Shown here: one piece after another, positions 15,160 through 22,611 of the stretch
How positions within the stretch are numbered: the first letter of the stretch is position 1
Layout: each line of letters opens with the position of its first letter
Origin: Sphingomonadales bacterium UBA6157
GTDB taxonomy: Bacteria; Pseudomonadota; Alphaproteobacteria; Sphingomonadales; Sphingomonadaceae
Reading direction: 5' to 3'
Assembly: GCA_002423025.1 (NCBI GenBank)
Contig: DIUN01000024.1
Location: 1 to 23,451, forward strand
DNA length: 23,451 nucleotides
Translations under genes and position numbers: made by a program
Notes under the pieces: model-generated
Told to the model about the DNA's origin: nothing
The model's input: only the letters and a program-made list of their open reading frames with translations
Databases searched by the model: none

Positions 15160-16122
15160 ATGACTGACCAGAAGCTTATCCGCACCTGCTCGATCTGGCG
15201 TGCCCTTGAAATCGTTGGGGACACGCCGACCCTGCTGATTCTCGAAGCTGCGTGGCTTGGCGCCCGCCGCTTCGATGACTTCTGGCGCGAGACGCGGCTG
15301 CTCAAGGCGCTGCTCAGTGATCGCCTCAAGCGGCTCGTCGAGGCCAATGTGCTGGAAAAGCAGCTCTACAGCACCAGCCCGCCGCGCTACCTCTATCGCC
15401 AGACCGAGAAGGGCCGGGACCTTTACTGGGTGGCGCTCTCTCTGCTGCAGTGGGAGAAAGATTGGGGCAGCAAGGACGGCCAGAGCCGCAGCGTCACGCT
15501 CACCCACAAGCCCTGCGGCCATGAATTCGTGCCGACTCCGGCCTGCAACCATTGCGACGGCCCGGTGGACGCCACGCGCGTCGATTGGCAGCAGGGGCCG
15601 GGCGTCGGCTGGATGGTGCCGCAATACAGCCGCCGCCGGCAGCTGCGCGAGAGCAGCGGCGAGGGCAGCCAGCTCTTTCAGGAGGCCGCGCAGCTGATGG
15701 GGGACCGCTGGGCCAGCCTCATCATGCGGTCGATCTTCACCGGCATCCGCACCTTTGACGAGATCCGCGCCGATACCGCCATTGCCACCAACATCCTCTC
15801 CGAGCGGCTGCAATGGCTGATCGGCATCGGCGTCATCCGCCAGCATCAATACGCCAGCGGGCCGACGCGCCACGAGTATCGGCTGACCCGCAAGGGCGTC
15901 TCCTATTATCCGGCGCTGCTCTTCCTGATGGCCTGGGGAGACAAATATTATGTTTCGCCGGAAGGCCCGCCGCTGCTGCTCACCCACAAGGATTGCGGCC
16001 AGTCGCTCTCGCCCGTGATGGTCTGCTCGCACTGCCGGGTGCCGCTCGCCGCCACCGATGTGGCGTTCGCCTTCACCGATGCCGCGCCGCCAGCCGAGGC
16101 ATCATTGGCGGCTGCGGTTTAA
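15160..16122 (+). CDS. tandem HxlR-type transcriptional regulator with two zinc-ribbon-like motifs
   Basis: 320 aa built from two similar halves. Residues ~8-105 and ~172-262 are each HxlR-like winged-helix domains (CSIWRALEIVGDTPTLLILEAAW versus AQLMGDRWASLIMRSIFTG, each continuing with an FDE/FDD recognition helix and an LS.RL..L segment). Each is followed by the same H-x2-C-x9-C-x2-C pattern: H116/C119/C129/C132 and H276/C279/C289/C292, likely metal-binding ribbons. HxlR proteins normally are single-domain dimers of 100-130 aa, so this looks like a fused dimer. Start at 15160, with GGAGG 6 nt upstream; the ATG at 15145 lacks a site. It is probably the regulator of the neighbouring catabolic genes. 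The motif directly after its stop codon recurs before the reductase operon. Confidence 0.85.
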   Translation: MTDQKLIRTCSIWRALEIVGDTPTLLILEAAWLGARRFDDFWRETRLLKALLSDRLKRLVEANVLEKQLYSTSPPRYLYRQTEKGRDLYWVALSLLQWEKDWGSKDGQSRSVTLTHKPCGHEFVPTPACNHCDGPVDATRVDWQQGPGVGWMVPQYSRRRQLRESSGEGSQLFQEAAQLMGDRWASLIMRSIFTGIRTFDEIRADTAIATNILSERLQWLIGIGVIRQHQYASGPTRHEYRLTRKGVSYYPALLFLMAWGDKYYVSPEGPPLLLTHKDCGQSLSPVMVCSHCRVPLAATDVAFAFTDAAPPAEASLAAAV

Positions 16123-16153
16123 ACTTTCATACGCATACTGACTTGGCTAGGCT
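16123..16153 (+). promoter_or_regulatory. promoter/operator of the SDR-SnoaL operon, probably leaderless transcript
   Basis: Immediately after the regulator's stop codon: ACTTTCATA (16123-16131), 9 bases, ACTTGGCTAG (16141-16150), matching the site at 11168-11141 at 18 of 19 defined bases. Read as a promoter, TTTCAT and TAGGCT (16148-16153) are 17 bp apart and predict a start at about 16160, the A of the SDR start codon. There is no Shine-Dalgarno before that ATG, which fits a leaderless mRNA. Confidence 0.5.
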
Positions 16154-16159
16154 GGCGCC

Positions 16160-17086
16160 ATGACGCAAGCCTCTCCTCCTTCCGAACCCGGTCGCGTCGT
16201 TCTTGTTACCGGTGCCGGCAAGGGGCTGGGCGCGGCCTTTGCCCAGGCCTGGGCAGCCCGCGGCGCGCGTCTGCTGGTCAACAATCGCCACAGCGGCACC
16301 GGCCCGGCCTCTGCCGAAATGCTGGCCGCCAGCCTGCGGGCGCTGGGCTGCGAGGCGATCGCTGACACGCACAGCGTCGAGGCGCCGGGCGCTGCCGAGG
16401 CCATGGTCGCCGCCGCTGCCACAGCCTTTGGCGGGGTGGATGCGCTCATCCTCAATGCCGGCATCACCGGGCAGATCGCCAAGGTCGGCGCGCTCACCGA
16501 GGCGGATCTTCGCCAGGTGCTGGAGATCAATTTCTTCGCCAATGCCGCGCTCGTCACCGCCGCGTTGCCGCTGCTGCGCGCCGGGCGTTCGCCGCGCATC
16601 CTGTTCATCTCCTCCACCGCCGGGCTGCATGGCCTGAAAGGCCGTCCGGCCTATGCTGCCGCCAAGGGCGCGCTCAACGGCTATGCGCTCAGCCTTGCCG
16701 ATGAGCTTCGCCGTGACGGCATCGGCGTCAACATCCTCGCGCCCTATGCCGCCACGCCTATGACCTCCGGCAGCGGCGTCGCCAGCGCCCAGGGGCCGGC
16801 TGCCGATCCGCTGATGGACCCGGCGGAGGCCGCGCCCGCCGCTGTCTGGCTGAGCAGCGCGGCCTGCACCGCCACCGGCGAGATCTGGGTTGCCGGCGCC
16901 GGGCGGTTCCGCCGCGCCCAGATGCTCGAATCGCGCGGCCTCGGCCAGCGCCACGCCACGCCGGAATGGCTCGGCGAGCACGCCGCCGAACTCGCCGACA
17001 TGGCCGGCGCCCGCGCTTTTGCCGGCGCAGAAAAAGCCTTTGCCGATCTCTACGCCGATGCCCGGGAGGCCCCATGCCCAGATTGA
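16160..17086 (+). CDS. short-chain dehydrogenase/reductase (3-hydroxyacyl-CoA dehydrogenase-like SDR)
   Basis: 308 aa classical SDR. The cofactor motif TGAGKGLG is at 17-24, NAG at 99-101, the catalytic Asn in EINFF (N124), S152 in ISSTAG and Y165-x3-K169 (AYAAAKG). The N-terminal block RVVLVTGAGKGLGAAFA and the following LLVNN resemble the dehydrogenase domain of multifunctional enzyme type 2 (17-beta-HSD4-like), so oxidation of a 3-hydroxyacyl-CoA is a reasonable guess. The C-terminus is ~50 residues longer than the SDR core. First gene of the four-gene operon; its end overlaps the next gene by 13 nt. No Shine-Dalgarno, with a candidate promoter placing +1 at the ATG. Confidence 0.88.
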   Translation: MTQASPPSEPGRVVLVTGAGKGLGAAFAQAWAARGARLLVNNRHSGTGPASAEMLAASLRALGCEAIADTHSVEAPGAAEAMVAAAATAFGGVDALILNAGITGQIAKVGALTEADLRQVLEINFFANAALVTAALPLLRAGRSPRILFISSTAGLHGLKGRPAYAAAKGALNGYALSLADELRRDGIGVNILAPYAATPMTSGSGVASAQGPAADPLMDPAEAAPAAVWLSSAACTATGEIWVAGAGRFRRAQMLESRGLGQRHATPEWLGEHAAELADMAGARAFAGAEKAFADLYADAREAPCPD

Positions 17087-17619
17087 CCATCGAGCAGCTG
17101 CTCGACCGCCGCGAGATCGAGGATGTCATCATCAGCTACGCGCGCGGCGCCGATCGCGGTGATGCGGACCTCATCGCGGCGGCCTATCACCCCGATGCCA
17201 TCGAGGACCATGGCGGCACCTTCCTCGGCCCGGCGTCCGATTATGTGGCGATGCTGCGCAAGGTGCTGCCCGGCGCGCCGCGCATGTCCCACATCGTCAC
17301 CAATGTCAGCATCGCGCTTGAAGGCGACCATGCCGCCAGCGAGGCCTATTTCCTCACCTTTTCGCGCCGCGACACCGGCCCCGAGCCGTTCGACAGCCTG
17401 ACCATGGCGCGGCTGATGGACCGCTGGGAGCGCCGCGACGGTGCCTGGAAGATCGCACATCGCCGCGTCGCCTGGGAGTGGAACCACGAGATGCCGCTCA
17501 ATGAAAGCTGGGGCCGCGGCCAGATTGCGCCGGACCCATCAAAATTGGTGCGCGGCCAGAAGAAGCCGGACGATATTCTCTACGGCGATTGGCTGAAAAA
17601 GCAGGGGAGTGACGCATGA
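17074..17619 (+). CDS. SnoaL_4-type NTF2-fold protein (paralogue 1)
   Basis: 181 aa SnoaL_4-type protein without a signal peptide. Characteristic segments: YARGADRGD (~23-31), EDHGGTFLGPASDY, SHIVTNVSI, and WKIAHRRVAWEWNHE near the C-terminus. It is clearly paralogous to the product at 18369-18911. Members include dehydratases, isomerases, ring-hydroxylating dioxygenase small-subunit-like proteins and, in sphingomonads, cofactor-free deformylating lyases acting on lignin-derived dimers (LsdE/LdpA-type). Which applies here is unknown. The ATG at 17074 has GGGAGG just upstream and overlaps the SDR end; its stop overlaps the next SDR start (ATGA). Tight coupling on both sides indicates a common pathway. 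Confidence 0.8.
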   Translation: MPRLTIEQLLDRREIEDVIISYARGADRGDADLIAAAYHPDAIEDHGGTFLGPASDYVAMLRKVLPGAPRMSHIVTNVSIALEGDHAASEAYFLTFSRRDTGPEPFDSLTMARLMDRWERRDGAWKIAHRRVAWEWNHEMPLNESWGRGQIAPDPSKLVRGQKKPDDILYGDWLKKQGSDA

Positions 17620-18365
17620 TCATCAAGGATAGCACCGCGCTGGTCACCGGCGGCAATCGGGGCATCGGCGAGGGCTTTGTCGAGGAGCTGCTCGATCAGG
17701 GTGCAGCGCGCGTCTATATCGGCGCGCGCTCGCTGGCCGATGCCGAAGCCGCGGCGGCGCGCGATCCGCGGCTGGTCGGCATCAAGCTCGATGTGACGAG
17801 CGATGCCGATGTTGCGGCGGCGGCGGCACGCTGCACCGATGTGTCCCTGCTCATCAACAACGCCGGGGCCTTTGCCATGCAGACGCTGCTCGGGGCCGAA
17901 AGCCTTGAGGCGCTGCGCAGTGAAATCGAGACCAATTACATCGGCATGGTCCGCATGGTGCGGGCCTTCGCGCCCATCCTGAAGGCCAATGGCGGCGGCG
18001 CTGTCGTCAATGTGCTCTCCGCCGGTGGCATTGTCGCGGTGCCGGGCATGGGCGGTTATTCCCCCTCCAAGTTCGCCGCCCGCGCTGCCTCGGATTGCCT
18101 GCGCGCCGAGCTGGCACCGCAGGGCACGCATGTTGCAGCGCTCATCGTCGGCTCGGTGGATACGCGGATGGCAGCGCATGTCACCCATGTCGCCAAGTCC
18201 GCACCGCGCGATATCGGCCGGGCCGGCCTGCTGGCAGCCCGCCACAACATCCCCGAGCATGATACCGATGCCCATGCCATCGGCGTCCGCGCCCATCTGG
18301 CGCGTGATCCTGCCGGCCTTGCCGCCGCGATGGCCAAGGCCGTCCAGCCCGGCACAGGAGCCTGA
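17616..18365 (+). CDS. short-chain dehydrogenase/reductase
   Basis: 249 aa classical SDR. TGGNRGIG is at 11-18, a conserved acidic residue in KLDVTSDADV, NNAG at 81-84, N107 in ETNYIG, S135 in VNVLSAGG, and Y148-x3-K152 (GGYSPSKFAA). All catalytic residues are intact. NAD(P) preference is not certain: the Arg in YIGARS (~38) could favour NADPH. The ATG overlaps the previous stop (ATGA), and the next gene starts 3 nt after its stop. It is not a close copy of the SDR at 16160, so the two probably act on different steps or different stereoisomers. Confidence 0.88.
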   Translation: MIIKDSTALVTGGNRGIGEGFVEELLDQGAARVYIGARSLADAEAAAARDPRLVGIKLDVTSDADVAAAAARCTDVSLLINNAGAFAMQTLLGAESLEALRSEIETNYIGMVRMVRAFAPILKANGGGAVVNVLSAGGIVAVPGMGGYSPSKFAARAASDCLRAELAPQGTHVAALIVGSVDTRMAAHVTHVAKSAPRDIGRAGLLAARHNIPEHDTDAHAIGVRAHLARDPAGLAAAMAKAVQPGTGA

Positions 18366-18368
18366 CAG

Positions 18369-18911
18369 ATGCACAAGCGCTACGCCAACACGCTCGAAAC
18401 CCTGCTCGCCAAGCAGGATATTGCCGATTGCCTCGCCCGCTATGCCCGCGGCGTTGACCGGACCGACGCCGAGATGCTGCACAGCTGCTATTTCGATGAC
18501 AGTATCGAGGAACATGGCAGCAGCTTTTCCGGGCTGGCGCGGGACTATATCGAAGGCGCCATCCAGCGCCTCGCCAGTGCCGGCGTGATGGGCCACTACC
18601 TCTGCCAGAGCCTGTGCGAGATCGAAGGCGACGTGGCCCATGTGGAGAGCTACCTGCTCACCTTCGCCCGCTTCGGCGCGGCAGAAGAGCCGTGGGACAC
18701 CTTCACCGGCGGCCGCATTGTCGATCGCTTCGAGCGGCGCGAACTGCCCGGCGGCCCGGAATGGCGGATCGCCCATCGCAAGGTGGCGTTTGACTGGAAC
18801 CACGACATCGCGGCCAGCGAAACCTGGTGCCGGGGGATGTTCGACCCGGAAGATCCGCGCATGGTCATGGGCCGCCGTGGCAGCGGGGATTTGAGCTACA
18901 GCCGCTTCTAG
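18369..18911 (+). CDS. SnoaL_4-type NTF2-fold protein (paralogue 2)
   Basis: 180 aa, paralogue of the 17074-17619 product. Shared blocks: YARGVDRTDAE (~25-35), EEHGSSFSGLARDY, GHYLCQSLCEIEGD, and a C-terminal FERRELPGGPEWRIAHRKVAFDWNHD. It keeps the Tyr/Arg/Asp and His/Trp positions typical of SnoaL_4 dehydratase/lyase-like pockets. No signal peptide. AGGAG lies about 9 nt before the ATG. Last gene of the operon, ending 20 bp before a hairpin that can end transcription from both sides. It could form a hetero-oligomer with paralogue 1 or act on a separate intermediate. Confidence 0.8.
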   Translation: MHKRYANTLETLLAKQDIADCLARYARGVDRTDAEMLHSCYFDDSIEEHGSSFSGLARDYIEGAIQRLASAGVMGHYLCQSLCEIEGDVAHVESYLLTFARFGAAEEPWDTFTGGRIVDRFERRELPGGPEWRIAHRKVAFDWNHDIAASETWCRGMFDPEDPRMVMGRRGSGDLSYSRF

Positions 18912-18930
18912 CCGGGGCGTTTGCCCAACG

Positions 18931-18961
18931 AAAAAACGGGCGGGGTTTCCACCCCCGCCCG
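18931..18961 (-). terminator. rho-independent terminator for the TonB receptor gene (possibly bidirectional)
   Basis: A 9-bp perfect GC stem, CGGGCGGGG (18937-18945) and CCCCGCCCG (18953-18961), with a 7-nt loop. On the minus strand the stem is followed by six U (A-run at 18931-18936), which makes a strong terminator for the gene ending at 18993. On the plus strand there is no U-run, so it may only weakly stop the SDR-SnoaL operon. Confidence 0.85.
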
Positions 18962-18992
18962 CAGTCGTTCTCCCGGGTCGCAAGGGGGGAGT

Positions 18993-21290
18993 CTAGAACT
19001 TCACGCCGAGCTCCACGCCATAGGTGCGCGGTGCGCCAAGGCGGGAAACTTCGTCGCCGAAGAAGGCGATGATGTTGGTGCGATAGGTCGTGTTGGTCAG
19101 GTTGCGCGCCCAAGCCGAGAGCGTCCAGCGGCCCTCGTTGGGCGTGATCGAGACGCGGGCGTTGAGCAGGCCATAGTCCTTCTCGAACTGGGCATTGTCC
19201 GGCGCCCAGAACAGCTTGCCCTGGTGGCTGTAGCTGACATTGATGTTCAGCCCGTCCTTCCAGTTACCGATATCGGTGTGGATGTTGCCACCCACGTTGA
19301 ACTGATATTTCGGCGTGCGCTGCAGGAAGTTGCCGCTGGAATCCCGGCCGAGCGAATCGATGAAATCGACATATTCGGTATCGAGGAAGGTCGCCCCGGC
19401 GTTGAGGTTGAGCCAGCGCGTTGCCGCCACCTGCGCCTCCAGCTCGATGCCCTTGATCTTGGCGTCGGCGGCATTGTCGGTGATGTTGCACAGGCAATCG
19501 GCGTTGGTCTGCGTCACCTGCAGGTTCTTGTAGCGCATCGAGAAGGCGGCGATGTTGAGCTGGGCGCGCCGGTCGAACAGCTCGATCTTGGCACCCACCT
19601 CGATGTTTTCCACCGTCTCCGGGTCATAGCCGGCGCGGGCGGCCGCGGCGTTCGCCGGGTCATCCTCGAAGCCGCCGCCCTTGTAGCCCTTGGAGAAGGT
19701 TGCATAGAACAGCATGTCGTCATTGGGCTTGAACTCGGCGGTCACCTGCGGGGTGAACTCGTCCCAGGTCTGGCCATAGTCGGTGGTGAAGCCGGTGCCC
19801 TCGGCAAAGCTGCCGGCCAGCGGCGTCAGCGCCACGGTATCGTTGGGGAAGAACTTGTCGCCAGTCTCCACGGCAAGGCCGGTGACAGTGCCGTTCTTCT
19901 TGTCGTTGGAGTAGCGCACGCCGGCCACGACGCGCAGCATGTCGTTGAAGCGATAGCCCAGCTCGCCGAAGATGGCATAGGAGCGGTTGGTCGCCTCGTT
20001 GTTCCACTGGCTTTCGCCGGAGAGCGTCGGGCTGCCCACCGGGTTCTCGGCCCAGAAGCGATCGATCTTCTTCACCTTGTCGCGCTGGAAATAGGCACCG
20101 ACAATCCAGTCCAGCCCGCTCTCGCCGCGCTTGGAGACGATGCGGACTTCCTGGCTGAACTGCTTGATGTCCTCCCGCTCGTTCACCGGGAAGGTGAACA
20201 GCAGCGGCGAGATCACGCCATAGCCATTGTCCGGGCCGATGCCGGTCTGGTCGTAGACGTTATAGGCATCGCCGCTGCGATAGCCGGTGATCGAGCTGAT
20301 CGTCGCCACCTCGCCAAGGTCCTGGTCCATGCGCAGCGAGATGCCATAGGCCTCGCGCTCGAGCTGCTGCGGCGTGGCGTTGGCATCGCCCTTGTATTGC
20401 GGAAACTCGGGCAGGCTCTCGCGGATGCTCAGCGGCCGGCCGAGAATGGTGCCGATGGCGCGCCGTGCCGCGCTCCATGGGCCGGAGCCGGCGGCCGGGC
20501 CATCGATGGCGACAGAGTGGAAGCCGTTGGACTTGTCCTTGGTGTAGTCCACCACCAGCCGGGCCTGGAAGCCGCTGTCCGCCGGGCGGAACAGCAGCTG
20601 CCCGCGCGCCTGGAAGCTGTCGACATTGTCGAGATCGACATCGTGGAGGATGTCCTGGTTGAAGCCGTCGCGGTTGCGCGCCTGGAAGGAGATGCGGGCC
20701 GCCAGCGAGTCCGAGAGCGCGCCGGTAAAGTGCCCGCGCACCAGCTTCTCGTCATAATTGCCATAGGAGACGGTGATCGCGCCGCCGGTATCGAAGCTCG
20801 GTGCTGCCGAGATGATGCTGATGGCGCCGCCGACGACGTTGCGGCCGAGCAGCACGCCCTGCGGGCCGCGCACCACTTCCACGCGCTCGATGTCGTAGAG
20901 GTCGAAGTTGAACAGCCCCGAGCGGCCGACATAAACATCATCGGCAAAGATGCCGATCGACTGGTCGGCCGAGGGCGAATCCAGCCGGGTGTTGGTGATG
21001 CCGCGGATGTTGAACTCCTGGTCCAGCGGCGAGAGCGCCGTGAACGACAGCGAGGTGGCGCTGCCGGCCAGATCTTCAAAGCTCAGCACCCGGTTGGCGG
21101 TGATCGCCTCGGCGGAAAAGGCCGAGATCGCCAGCGCCGTATCCTGCACGGTCGACTCGCGGCGCTGCGCCGTCACCACGATCTCGCTGAGCTGCGGGCT
21201 GCTGTCCGCATCCTGTGCCAGCACGGGTGCGGCTGTGCCGGCGAGCGCCAGCGCCAGAACGGAAAACGATACCTGCCTTGAAAGTCGCAT
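18993..21290 (-). CDS. TonB-dependent outer-membrane receptor
   Basis: 765 aa. Signal peptide 1-25 (VLA-Q), TonB-box-like SEIVVTAQRRE (35-45), then a plug domain with FNIRGITN and DIERVEVVRGPQGVLLGRN (typical of energy-dependent receptors), followed by a 22-strand-type barrel ending in the usual C-terminal Phe (VKF). The plug style and EIVVTAQ box match the large sphingomonad receptor group associated with uptake of hydrophobic or aromatic compounds rather than siderophores, but the ligand cannot be named. ATG at 21290 with GGGGAGG 8 nt upstream. Convergent with the SDR-SnoaL operon, so it could import the compound that operon degrades. No clear promoter was found in the 263-bp gap upstream. 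Confidence 0.92.
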   Translation of the reverse strand: MRLSRQVSFSVLALALAGTAAPVLAQDADSSPQLSEIVVTAQRRESTVQDTALAISAFSAEAITANRVLSFEDLAGSATSLSFTALSPLDQEFNIRGITNTRLDSPSADQSIGIFADDVYVGRSGLFNFDLYDIERVEVVRGPQGVLLGRNVVGGAISIISAAPSFDTGGAITVSYGNYDEKLVRGHFTGALSDSLAARISFQARNRDGFNQDILHDVDLDNVDSFQARGQLLFRPADSGFQARLVVDYTKDKSNGFHSVAIDGPAAGSGPWSAARRAIGTILGRPLSIRESLPEFPQYKGDANATPQQLEREAYGISLRMDQDLGEVATISSITGYRSGDAYNVYDQTGIGPDNGYGVISPLLFTFPVNEREDIKQFSQEVRIVSKRGESGLDWIVGAYFQRDKVKKIDRFWAENPVGSPTLSGESQWNNEATNRSYAIFGELGYRFNDMLRVVAGVRYSNDKKNGTVTGLAVETGDKFFPNDTVALTPLAGSFAEGTGFTTDYGQTWDEFTPQVTAEFKPNDDMLFYATFSKGYKGGGFEDDPANAAAARAGYDPETVENIEVGAKIELFDRRAQLNIAAFSMRYKNLQVTQTNADCLCNITDNAADAKIKGIELEAQVAATRWLNLNAGATFLDTEYVDFIDSLGRDSSGNFLQRTPKYQFNVGGNIHTDIGNWKDGLNINVSYSHQGKLFWAPDNAQFEKDYGLLNARVSITPNEGRWTLSAWARNLTNTTYRTNIIAFFGDEVSRLGAPRTYGVELGVKF

Positions 21291-21492
21291 CTGCGCTGCC
21301 TCCCCATGTTGCGCCCCGGATCGCCCGTCATGGGTCGCCCGCTGGTCATTAACAGCTGCATGGTGCGTGAGTGGGTTTGGCAATGCAAGCTGGAAAATGT
21401 CGAGACTGGAGGCAGATTATGGGCGTGGCCTGCAAGCCACAGCAGATTGCGCATTCAAACCATCGTCGCGGGCGAGGCGCGCAAAGGCGCTC

Positions 21493-21528
21493 CCCCTGTC
21501 ATCCCGGCGTTTACCGGGATGACAGGGG
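21493..21528. repeat. 15-bp perfect palindrome (REP-like extragenic element)
   Basis: CCCCTGTCATCCCGG (21493-21507), loop CGTTTA, CCGGGATGACAGGGG (21514-21528). The core GTCATCCCGG...CCGGGATGAC resembles extragenic palindromic repeats common in many proteobacterial genomes. It lies 26 bp downstream of the valS stop codon (minus strand) and lacks a U-run, so it may stabilise the mRNA end or act as a weak terminator. Confidence 0.7.
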
Positions 21529-21553
21529 TTGTGCTCTCGCGTGCTTGGGGGCC

Positions 21554-22611
21554 TCAGCCCAGGCGGGCCAGCGCTGCGCCCAGCCGCTCGGCCTCGGCGC
21601 TGCGCGCCTGATGGTCGGCGCGCGCCTTCTCCACCGCTTCCGGCTTGGCCTTTTCCACAAAGCCCGGCGAGTTCAGCCGTCCGGCCAGTGCATCGCGCTC
21701 CTTGGCGGCGGCAGCCATGGCCTTCTCCAGCCGGGCCCTCTCGGCATCAAGGTCGATCACGCCTTCCAGCGGCAGCGCATAGGTCGCGCCGGCATGGACG
21801 AGCTGCAAGCGCCCGCCGCTCGGCGCAGTGGTCGCCGGCACGATCCGCGCCAGCCGCTCCAATGCCGAGGCGTTGCCTGCCAGCCGCGCCTGGGTGGCGG
21901 CATCGGCGCCCTCCACCACATAGCCCAGCTTGGCGCCGGGCGGCACGTTCAGCTCGGTCCGCGCCGAACGCACCTCGCTCACCAGCCCGATCAGCCACTC
22001 GATATCGGCGCTCGCCGCAGCATCGGCAGGCAGCGCATCGGCCACCGGCCAGCGGGCCAGCACCAGGTCCGCATCGCGCGCGCCCAGCTTATGCCACAGC
22101 TCCTCGGTGAGGAACGGCATGACCGGGTGGAGCATGACGAGAATCTGGTCGAGCGCCCAGCCGGTCACGGCGCGGGTTTCGGCCGCCACGGCAGCGTCCG
22201 CGCCTTCGGCCAGCAGCGGCTTGGTCAGCTCCAGGTACCAATCGCAGAAGCGGTTCCACACGAACTGGTAGATCGTCTCGGCATAGCCATCGAAGCGATA
22301 GGCCGCCACGGCGCCATCCAGCGCGCGGGCACAGGCCGCCACTTCGCCGATGATCCAGCGGTTGACGGCATGGCTCGCCGCCGGCGGGGTGGGGGAAGTG
22401 GAGGCGGCAATACCGTTCGATTGGCAGAAGCGCGCGGCATTCCACAGCTTGGTGGCGAAGTTGCGATAGCCCTCCACGCGCTTTTCATCGAGCTTGATGT
22501 CGCGGCCCTGCGTCTCCATCGCGGTGAGCGTGAAGCGCAGCGCATCGGCGCCATAGCGATCGATCAGCACCAGCGGATCAACCGTATTGCCCTTGGATTT
22601 GGACATTTTGC
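21554..22611 (-). pseudogene. valS: valyl-tRNA synthetase, C-terminal ~350 residues (native part)
   Basis: High-GC segment matching the flanking sphingomonad-like DNA. It covers the ValRS region after KMSKS, the alpha-helical anticodon-binding domain, and the tRNA-binding coiled coil at the C-terminus (LEGVIDLDAERARLEKAM to the terminal LARLG). In the real genome this would continue leftwards on the minus strand into the ValRS catalytic and editing domains, which are absent here because the sequence switches to leuS at the KMSKS codons. Listed as broken in this window only; in the organism the gene is probably intact. Confidence 0.85.

Noticed and set aside
18921..21281. 786-codon open frame on the plus strand opposite the TonB receptor
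   Set aside because: Antisense shadow of the receptor gene. Composition is Gly/Val/Ala/Arg-rich without domain structure, and it would begin within the terminator hairpin.
21425..21440. GTGGC-CTGCAA-GCCAC hairpin upstream of the TonB receptor
   Set aside because: A five-base stem is expected by chance in this GC-rich sequence, and there is no link to a promoter or known leader element.
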